Program-made: the position numbers and the translations under genes
The notes under the pieces: model-generated
Seen by the model: only the letters and a program-made list of their open reading frames with translations
Database searches by the model: none
Told to the model about the DNA's origin: nothing
Part shown: one piece after another, positions 57,946 to 64,000 of the stretch
Layout of the letters: the number at the start of each line of letters is the position of its first letter
How positions within the stretch are numbered: the stretch's first letter is position 1
Source: Yarrowia lipolytica
Taxonomy: Eukaryota > Ascomycota > Dipodascomycetes > Dipodascales
Reading direction: 5' to 3'
Assembly (NCBI RefSeq): GCF_001761485.1
Contig: NC_090775.1
Span: forward strand, 3,417,001 to 3,481,000
Length of the DNA: 64,000 nt

Positions 57946-60048
57946 ATGTGTTCGCAACCATATCCTAGTGTCCCGCGAAGCTCAAAGTCTATTTTCTGTA
58001 GTTTGTCAGAGCCAAACACAGTAGACTCTGGATACTTAATCTCACCTATAGGCCCTCTGATCATGGCGCAAAAAAGCAACAAAACAGAGGACGCTCCCAT
58101 GAGTGTTGAAACACAGACACAGACGCAGCAGCATGCTCACGTCGGCCCCGCCCAGATGGCATCGGCCTCCGCAGCTTCCTCTGTACACATCAAGGAGCTC
58201 ACCCAGGAGGTGTCTTCCTTGTCCACCCGGCTTCTCCAAGCGATGGAAACACAGTCTGAGCTGGAGGAGGAGCTTGGACGAGAGAAGCGTGACAAGGATC
58301 GAGCCAACGTGGAGAACAAGGAGCTGAAAACTGAGGTCCAGAACCTGCGGGAGGAGATGCAGGAGCTTTCAGCGGAGCTGTTTGATGAGGCCAACAACAT
58401 GGTGTCTGACGCTCGAAGAGACGCCGCCAAGGAAGTGGCAGAAACCAAGAAGCGCAACGACCAGCTCAAGGTGCAGCTTGAGGAGCGAGACAACTTGCTC
58501 GAGAGTCTACAGGCCCAGCTGAGTGCACTAAAGCAGGCCATGCAGGAGCGAGACGAGGAGGAAGATCGACTACAGAACCTGGGCGAGGAGAGCGATGAGG
58601 AGGAGCAGGAGGACCGTGTTACACAAAGAGACAGCATTCACGGAACCACGAATGACGGATCAGACGATGGGTTTGAGTCTGCCGCAGAGGGTGATTCTGA
58701 CAACAAACAACACTCGTCGTTACCCGGATCAGCAAACGCTTCTTCCACCAACGTTTCTGGACCCCCACCAGTTGCTACTCGACCTCGTCTCTCCCGTGCT
58801 CCTTCATCTCGAAAGCGAATGACTGCCGCACCTACCACAGCAGAACTCAACTCTCCCTCCAGGCCTCATCTTCGACAGGATCTGGCCTCTTTTAGAGACT
58901 TCATTGCTCTGGTTCGACAGGCTGCTAAGCAGCGAGAAGCTTCTCTTGAGTCTGCCACTAACTCGGCCTCAACTCATGCGGCCGGTCCCACGTCGTCTTC
59001 CACTTCTTCTACGGACGTCGCTGCCACTTCCTCCAACGATGACGTACCCCATACTCCACCCACACACCAGGGCCCCTTCAAGCACGACGACCAGTCCCCG
59101 CTCACATCCATCTACTCGTCGTACATGTCACCACAATCTCACAAAGAGCCCCCACAACTGCAACTCAAGGATACGCGGTTTTTCAAAAAATTCATTTCCG
59201 AAGACTTTGAGCCCACTCTGCGACTTGACCTGGCACCCGGTCTATCGTGGCTTGCCCGACGAGCAGTCCAGATGGCTATTTTGGAAGGAACTATTGTCAT
59301 CGACCCAATCGCAGCTGTCAACGAGCTGTACGGTGTCAACATGATGACCAACATGTGGCTGAATGGAGGATTCAGCGAGTCTGCTGGAGCTCCCCGAGAT
59401 GCCAACGGAGAGCTTCTGAAGGACGCACACTCCGGAGACGCTACCACCTCTAAGGACGTGGTTGCTCCCGATCACCCCCCCAAGCAACGACCTGTCAGTG
59501 CATTGGTCAGCTTTGCTCGTGATGCCAAGCTGATGAAACCCGAAAAGGTGAACGAGGAGGATAATCACATCACGCCTCCCATGTCGCGAGAAGAAGCACG
59601 GGCTCAGACTGCCCGAGATCTGGAATCAAGGGCCTCCCACGATTCGTCCCGACACTCGCATGACTCTCGAACGTCTTCCTCCAACAACGTGTCGCCTCCC
59701 ATGGCGACTATTTCGGCCTGTGCTCTCTGTGGCGAGTCTCGAAACCACTCTCTGGTCTATGCCCGTCTTCACTATCTGCGAACAGCTCATGCCGCCGCTG
59801 GAGAGACTGGCGAGTCAGGTGAAGCTGGTCCCAACACCTCTGCCTTGACTGCAGGCAAGGGCTACCCTCTGTGTGGTTACTGTCTGGTGCGAGTGCGAGC
59901 TGTTTGTGACTACCTGACTTTTTTGCGGTCTGTCAAGGACGGTGTTTGGAAGGTGGATGGCGTTGCCTCTGAAAACAAGGTGTGGGCCGAGTGTATCCGA
60001 CTCAAGGAGCGAATGTTCTGGGCTCGAGTCGGTGGAGGTTTCCTGTAG
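57946..60048 (+). CDS. SEC2: SEC2-type guanine nucleotide exchange factor
   Basis: A 700-residue GEF for the Sec4/Rab8 GTPase of secretory vesicles. The N-terminal Sec2 coiled coil (about 80-225: HIKELTQEVSSLSTRLLQAMETQSELEEELGREK...) contains the GEF helix LREEMQELSAELFDEAN. A long phospho-rich linker follows. The C-terminal half then resembles the animal homologue Rabin8: RFFKKFISEDFEPTLRLDL..LSWLARRAVQMAILEGTIVIDPI. A cysteine-pair block follows (CALCGES ... CGYCLVRVRAVCDYLTFLRSVKDG), matching the Rabin8 end with its CR-RI--VC-FFTYIR pattern. An ATG at 58063 (MAQKSNK) is an equally plausible start, since residues 1-39 show no domain. A purine-only microsatellite follows the stop. Confidence 0.92.
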   Translation: MCSQPYPSVPRSSKSIFCSLSEPNTVDSGYLISPIGPLIMAQKSNKTEDAPMSVETQTQTQQHAHVGPAQMASASAASSVHIKELTQEVSSLSTRLLQAMETQSELEEELGREKRDKDRANVENKELKTEVQNLREEMQELSAELFDEANNMVSDARRDAAKEVAETKKRNDQLKVQLEERDNLLESLQAQLSALKQAMQERDEEEDRLQNLGEESDEEEQEDRVTQRDSIHGTTNDGSDDGFESAAEGDSDNKQHSSLPGSANASSTNVSGPPPVATRPRLSRAPSSRKRMTAAPTTAELNSPSRPHLRQDLASFRDFIALVRQAAKQREASLESATNSASTHAAGPTSSSTSSTDVAATSSNDDVPHTPPTHQGPFKHDDQSPLTSIYSSYMSPQSHKEPPQLQLKDTRFFKKFISEDFEPTLRLDLAPGLSWLARRAVQMAILEGTIVIDPIAAVNELYGVNMMTNMWLNGGFSESAGAPRDANGELLKDAHSGDATTSKDVVAPDHPPKQRPVSALVSFARDAKLMKPEKVNEEDNHITPPMSREEARAQTARDLESRASHDSSRHSHDSRTSSSNNVSPPMATISACALCGESRNHSLVYARLHYLRTAHAAAGETGESGEAGPNTSALTAGKGYPLCGYCLVRVRAVCDYLTFLRSVKDGVWKVDGVASENKVWAECIRLKERMFWARVGGGFL

Positions 60049-60964
60049 TGTGTGTGAGAGAGATAGGGAGAGAGAGGGAGAGAGAGGGAGAGAGAGGGAG
60101 AGAGAGAGGATTCCAGGAGCATAACATCAGGAGTTAGGTGCGTCAGGAGCATTTTAATGATAAATGGCCCGTCCGAAGAGCACATGCAAGAAAGTGGTGT
60201 GCAACGAGAACATGGCCGGTAATGAGTTCACGTCTGGAGTATACTGTACAAGTATGCATGTACAGTGTCAGTACAGTAATACAATGATTAAATGATAGAA
60301 GCAATGAAGTGGAACACGTACAGCAGAAGCCCGTAATATTATTTCTTGAAACATTCCATTGTACTACTTGTAGTACGATACTTGTAGTCTGACATAATGT
60401 CTTGGCGTTCTAAGGGCCGTCTTGATTAGTCAGATGAACAATGTAGTATTACAGTAGTAAGTGACATTGATGAGAAGGTGATGCAGTTGATTGATACGCA
60501 ACAGTATTATGGGCTATTGGATTCTCTTATTTCCTATGCATGCCACGTCCTAGCTACAATATAATGTCTCTCATAAGCAACAGTAAAGTACATAGTGTAC
60601 GTATCCGTACGTAGAAGGATCCCTGAAGTATCTCTCAAAAAAGACAGTCAAGTAAGAACTTAGATCTAAGTTAAGGAGATTTTATTTTGCCCTAGAATAA
60701 AAGTCTGAATTGTTGATTAAAAGGTGTTAGTACAAATACTATGGCCTCCCGACAAAGGAGATATCACTCGAACAAGTGTAAATACTCCGCTCCCATGTAA
60801 TTCCTAATCTGCTTGCACTTTTACATGATCCTTAATGACCTCTTCCTGCACTTGGTCCTGCACACCTCAAACTTTACTCCGAAGATGCAACTCGCACTTT
60901 GTTTCCAATCGTGACTCCAAAAACAGAGACATCACTAAACCACACCGCCGAAGACGACAATACC
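60049..60964. other. Intergenic with a purine microsatellite, before the KH gene
   Basis: 0.9 kb. The first part is GA-rich (60056-60110); TACTTGTA/TACAGTA motifs occur near 60235-60390. No gene is seen. Confidence 0.55.
60065..60110 (+). repeat. 46-nt pure purine tract, (GGGAGAGAGA)n-like
   Basis: A 10-base unit is repeated four times, with only A and G on the plus strand, 17 bases after the SEC2 stop. Such tracts can form triplex DNA. Confidence 0.85.
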
Positions 60965-62662
60965 ATGCCGCCTCGACGATCAGGACGAAACAAGAAGAAG
61001 GACGAGGATGTGACGATGGCTTCTGCCGACACGGATGTCAAGCAGGAAGTGCCATCTTCTCAGGACCAGGAGGAGACCAAGGATCAACCAAACAAACCGA
61101 AGCGTGGAAAAAAGCGAGGAGCTACTGAGGTGTCCAAGGAGGATCAGGTTAAAACGGAGGCTGGTACAGATGAAACAGCTGATGTCAAGCAGGAAACCAC
61201 AGAGACTTCTAACGAAACACAAGCACCAGTTCAAGAGACTGCAGAAACGACGGTGGAATCTGAACAGACTGCCGACGAGGCATCTGTAGTGGCCCAGGTG
61301 GAGGAAAAGCTTGAACGGATCAACGACAAGAATGACAAGCTCAGCGAAAAGAGAGTATCCGACAAAGTGCTGGATCAGACGAAAATCACCCTGCGACTGC
61401 TGATGAGCAGACACGCCACAGACAAGGTGGATAAGACGGTCAAGAAGACTGTGGAGGATGCAGGAATGACGATTGAGGTGGTGGATACGGTGAATGCGCC
61501 GGAAAACGTGATTCTTCTACAAGGACCGTGTACCGGTTTGGATACTTGCATCAAGGCTCTATTGGACCTCGACACAGCCCTAGCTCCTCCTGGAATGATC
61601 ACACGACGGCTTAGACTGCTGTTTGAGGATCAGGTGTTATCAGAGATTCCACAGATCAACATCGCCACAAACCAGAACCTGTTTGCATCTCGACCTATTG
61701 ATATTGTCACAGGTGTCCATGTGAGCGTAGGCATCTCTACCCTTCCTCAGAGCACTGACAGAAGCGTGGTTGTTTCAGGACATGCGAATGCAGTCATCAA
61801 GGCTGTTCGTGAGTTTCTCAAAATGATTCTGTTTATCCAAATGGACGGGTTGAAGGCTAATGGAAACAACACAGATGCTGCCAATTACGAGATCGACTCC
61901 TCCACAGCTATTTCAGCTCCATACATCTCTAAGCTGGTCACTGGCGTGTACGGTCACCCTGACACGTTTGTCAGACAGAAGGAGAATGAAAAGTACGTTG
62001 GAAGCAATACATACATTACTCGAAGACGTCGGGTGGAGATTCCGGATATCGATCTCCGAAACGTTCCCAAGGGACCCGCCGCCTCTGCTTCGACATACAC
62101 CAACAACGGAAACAGCAATAGCCACGGATATAACAACCACGGAGGACACAACTACAATAACCATCGAGAAGGTGCAGGATACCACAACAGCGGTGGACCT
62201 CGAGATGGACCTCGAGATGGACCCCGAGATGGACCCCGAGATGGACCCCGAGACGGACCTAGGGATGGACCTAGGGATGGACCACGTGACGGACCACGTG
62301 ACGGACCACGTGATTTCAAGCCTCCTACTGGTCCTCGAGGTCGAGGGGGTGATCGCCCTGTTCGCCAGGATGCCAGAGGTCCTGAGATTCGCGAGTTTTC
62401 ACCTCGAGAAGCCTCAGGACAGACCACTCAACAGATCAACGTACGAAAGGATATGATTGGAGCTATTATTGGCAAGGGGGGATCCTCTATTTCGGAAATC
62501 AGGAAGAAGTCCGGCACCAACATTCGTGTGATTGACTCGGAGGACCCCAGTCAGTTGGAACGGTCAGTCAGTATCACTGGAACTGCCGATGGAGTCAAAA
62601 TTGCTGTCCGGCTAATCCATCAGAAGATTGAGCAGGAAAAACACATGTATCGAAGAAGTTAG
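60965..62662 (+). CDS. KH-domain RNA-binding protein with a GPRD repeat
   Basis: A 565-residue protein starting MPPRRSGRNKKK at the first ATG (60965). After an acidic K/E/T-rich N-terminus it shows a degenerate KH-like segment (LRLLMSRHATDKVDKTVKK...) and a second weak one near VTGVHVSVG. A clear C-terminal KH domain (about 490-560) follows with the nucleic-acid loop GKGG (503-506) in IGAIIGKGGSSISEIRKKSG. A glycine/asparagine/histidine-rich linker with ten tandem GPRD units (coded at 62195-62314) and an RG-rich stretch precede the last KH domain. The layout resembles fungal PCBP/hnRNP K-like proteins (yeast Pbp2/Hek2 group), but the orthologue cannot be fixed. It probably binds and regulates mRNA. 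Confidence 0.85.
   Translation: MPPRRSGRNKKKDEDVTMASADTDVKQEVPSSQDQEETKDQPNKPKRGKKRGATEVSKEDQVKTEAGTDETADVKQETTETSNETQAPVQETAETTVESEQTADEASVVAQVEEKLERINDKNDKLSEKRVSDKVLDQTKITLRLLMSRHATDKVDKTVKKTVEDAGMTIEVVDTVNAPENVILLQGPCTGLDTCIKALLDLDTALAPPGMITRRLRLLFEDQVLSEIPQINIATNQNLFASRPIDIVTGVHVSVGISTLPQSTDRSVVVSGHANAVIKAVREFLKMILFIQMDGLKANGNNTDAANYEIDSSTAISAPYISKLVTGVYGHPDTFVRQKENEKYVGSNTYITRRRRVEIPDIDLRNVPKGPAASASTYTNNGNSNSHGYNNHGGHNYNNHREGAGYHNSGGPRDGPRDGPRDGPRDGPRDGPRDGPRDGPRDGPRDGPRDFKPPTGPRGRGGDRPVRQDARGPEIREFSPREASGQTTQQINVRKDMIGAIIGKGGSSISEIRKKSGTNIRVIDSEDPSQLERSVSITGTADGVKIAVRLIHQKIEQEKHMYRRS
62195..62314 (+). repeat. Ten-unit 12-base minisatellite coding GPRD
   Basis: Ten exact-length copies coding Gly-Pro-Arg-Asp. 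Codon use changes in blocks: CCT-CGA twice, CCC-CGA three times, CCT-AGG twice, CCA-CGT three times. All changes within the unit are synonymous. Confidence 0.95.
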
Positions 62663-62845
62663 AAGGGGTAGGACAAACGGCATATAGTTATTGTATATCA
62701 GCATTATTGAGTATCAATGAAGTAAGTATTCACTCAAATAAAGTCTAAGTAAAAATATGACAAAATGCACTACACCAACCCTAGCCCACACACTCGCATC
62801 AGACCAAGCTGCAGGTCACTCCACTCATTACAACACCCTTAGAAC

Positions 62846-63415
62846 ATGTTTGGCATCTTTTCGCGCATTCCCGTGGAGCTGCGCACGGCCGTGTCGATTG
62901 CGGTTCGAGCAGGCTGTGCCATCCATTTCTTTCGCATGCACATTTTCGAGTCTTCACTCACATACGGCCCATCAATGATTCCGACTCTTGATGAGAAGGG
63001 CGACTTTGTCAATATCGACAAGCTGAAGAGCAGAGGGCGAGGCGTGCAAGTTGGTGACGTGGTCGTGGCGATAAAGCCGACCACTTCAGACCAGCGGGTC
63101 TGCAAGCGAATCAGTGGTATGCCTGGAGACATCATTCTTATAGATCCTGAACGGTCTGATAACGAGTTCATTCAGGTCCCCAAGGGTCACTGCTGGGTCA
63201 CTGGCGACAATCTGAGCATGAGTCTGGACTCTCGAACATACAGAGCCATGCCTCTAGCCCTCGTCAAGGGTAAAATCATCGCTGCTCACTCATTTGCACG
63301 GGGATTCCGATTCCTACCAAACACTCTGGAGGACGCTGCGGAAGATGAACTAATCACAAATACTGTGACATTGGTGGAGGACGAGCCTGTTGAGGTGGCC
63401 ACTACGAGCAGTTAG
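62846..63415 (+). CDS. IMP1: Mitochondrial inner membrane protease subunit IMP1
   Basis: A 189-residue signal-peptidase-I-type enzyme (yeast Imp1 has 190). The catalytic serine is in GPSMIPTL (Ser43) and the general-base lysine in VCKRISGMPGD (Lys87). The later motif GHCWVTGDN and the block SLDSRTYRAMPLALV are present. The first 40 residues include a hydrophobic anchor (TAVSIAVRAGCAIHFF). Imp1 cleaves presequences such as those of Cox2, cytochrome b2 and Mcr1 on the intermembrane-space side, in complex with Imp2. The ATG at 62846 is well placed. It converges with the partial gene at the right edge. Confidence 0.92.
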   Translation: MFGIFSRIPVELRTAVSIAVRAGCAIHFFRMHIFESSLTYGPSMIPTLDEKGDFVNIDKLKSRGRGVQVGDVVVAIKPTTSDQRVCKRISGMPGDIILIDPERSDNEFIQVPKGHCWVTGDNLSMSLDSRTYRAMPLALVKGKIIAAHSFARGFRFLPNTLEDAAEDELITNTVTLVEDEPVEVATTSS

Positions 63416-63651
63416 TGGTGGATTGGCATTGTACATAAGTACTATAAGTTATTAGCATGGTTGGATTGTACTACAAGTACGAGTGAATACAAGTAGAGTA
63501 CATACATACCGCCATAAAATGCACCAAAAAAAGCGAACCACAATTTGTACGACCGTAGCCATACAGTACAGTATGTACAGGCATGTGCTTCTTATCTCTA
63601 CTATTGTTACTCATGATCTAATAAATATAAAAAGTGCCGCTTGAGACGACG

Positions 63652-64000
63652 TTAGTGAACCGTGGCTATCTTGAGAGCCATCTCAACATGCTCTATTCGG
63701 AATCGGGGCAGCTCTCCGAGATTGACACCGTGTAGAGTCAACTGGTCCATCAGAATAGACTCGTCGATCCTGGCTCCTTGCGCCTTGGCCTTGAGGTACT
63801 CATTCTCCACAGCAACTGGGCCCATGTACCCAGGGAAGTTAGAGTCTTCATCCACCTTACCTGACCAGTAAGACCCCGACACGGAAATGGGAAGTTTGAG
63901 ACATGTGATGACTCGCGGGATAGAGAAGTCTTCGTGGAAACCATGAGCGTAGAATCTGTGAAGCTTCTCCTTGTTGCCCTGAATGTACGCCGTTAGCACT
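63652..64000 (-). CDS. 3' part of an unrecognised gene cut by the right edge
   Basis: The frame is open up to the right edge, so at least 115 C-terminal residues are present, ending at a TAA (63652-63654). The part seen reads like a folded domain (LTAYIQGNKEKLHRFYAHGF, then VITCLKLPISVSGSYWSGKV, and a helical end LGELPRFRIEHVEMALKIA). I do not recognise the family. The start codon lies outside the window. Confidence 0.75.
   Translation of the reverse strand, partial: VLTAYIQGNKEKLHRFYAHGFHEDFSIPRVITCLKLPISVSGSYWSGKVDEDSNFPGYMGPVAVENEYLKAKAQGARIDESILMDQLTLHGVNLGELPRFRIEHVEMALKIATVH

Overview
The window looks like nuclear chromosomal DNA of the yeast Yarrowia lipolytica or a very close relative. 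The main clues are a tRNA-Gly gene read straight into a 5S rRNA gene four bases downstream, which is a described peculiarity of this species; introns with GTGAGT/GTAAGT-type 5' sites and a CTAAC branch sequence lying almost on top of the 3' AG; strong use of CGA for arginine; long intergenic regions; and a solo LTR beside a tRNA gene. The species name is inferred, not proven. No CRISPR, operon, phage or other prokaryotic feature was seen.

Left third (1-30 kb): the end of an unrecognised gene; an SDT1/PHM8-like nucleotidase; a mitochondrial pyruvate dehydrogenase kinase; an intron-containing tRNA-Trp with a Ty3/gypsy-type solo LTR just upstream; a septin with three very short introns; a disordered protein with possible APC/C degrons; a DUF1774-like membrane protein; the tRNA-Gly/5S unit; a basic membrane protein with a possible tubby-like fold; two tandem flavin monooxygenases; a kinesin-7 (KIP2-like) divergent from tropomyosin; the vacuolar protease PEP4; and the checkpoint kinase RAD53.

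Middle third (30-46 kb): an intron-containing tRNA-Leu(CAA), an IKS1-like kinase, a Rab5 GTPase (VPS21) with one intron, a long serine/threonine-rich unknown protein, a 4.5 kb stretch with no recognisable gene, a derlin and COQ4.

Right third (46-64 kb): RAV2/Rogdi, a tail-anchored FHA protein (VPS64/FAR10, SLMAP-like), COQ9, a 96-residue membrane protein, the DASH subunit SPC19, the mitochondrial octanoyltransferase, SEC2 with a Rabin8-like C-terminal half, a KH RNA-binding protein with a ten-unit GPRD minisatellite, the inner-membrane protease IMP1, and the end of an unrecognised gene at the right edge.

The genes are monocistronic housekeeping genes. Several act in mitochondria (PDK, COQ4, COQ9, octanoyltransferase, IMP1) and several in polarity and membrane traffic (septin, kinesin-7, tropomyosin, SEC2, VPS21, RAV2, derlin). 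I found no clear new multigene system. The least explained signals are a family of palindromic TACTTGTA/TACAAGTA motifs that recur only between genes (one exact 14-mer four times), isolated TTAGGG-type sites in gene-flanking DNA, and the gene-poor 38.6-43.2 kb stretch. Where a reading frame could be extended upstream only through TTG or GTG, I placed the start at the first ATG.
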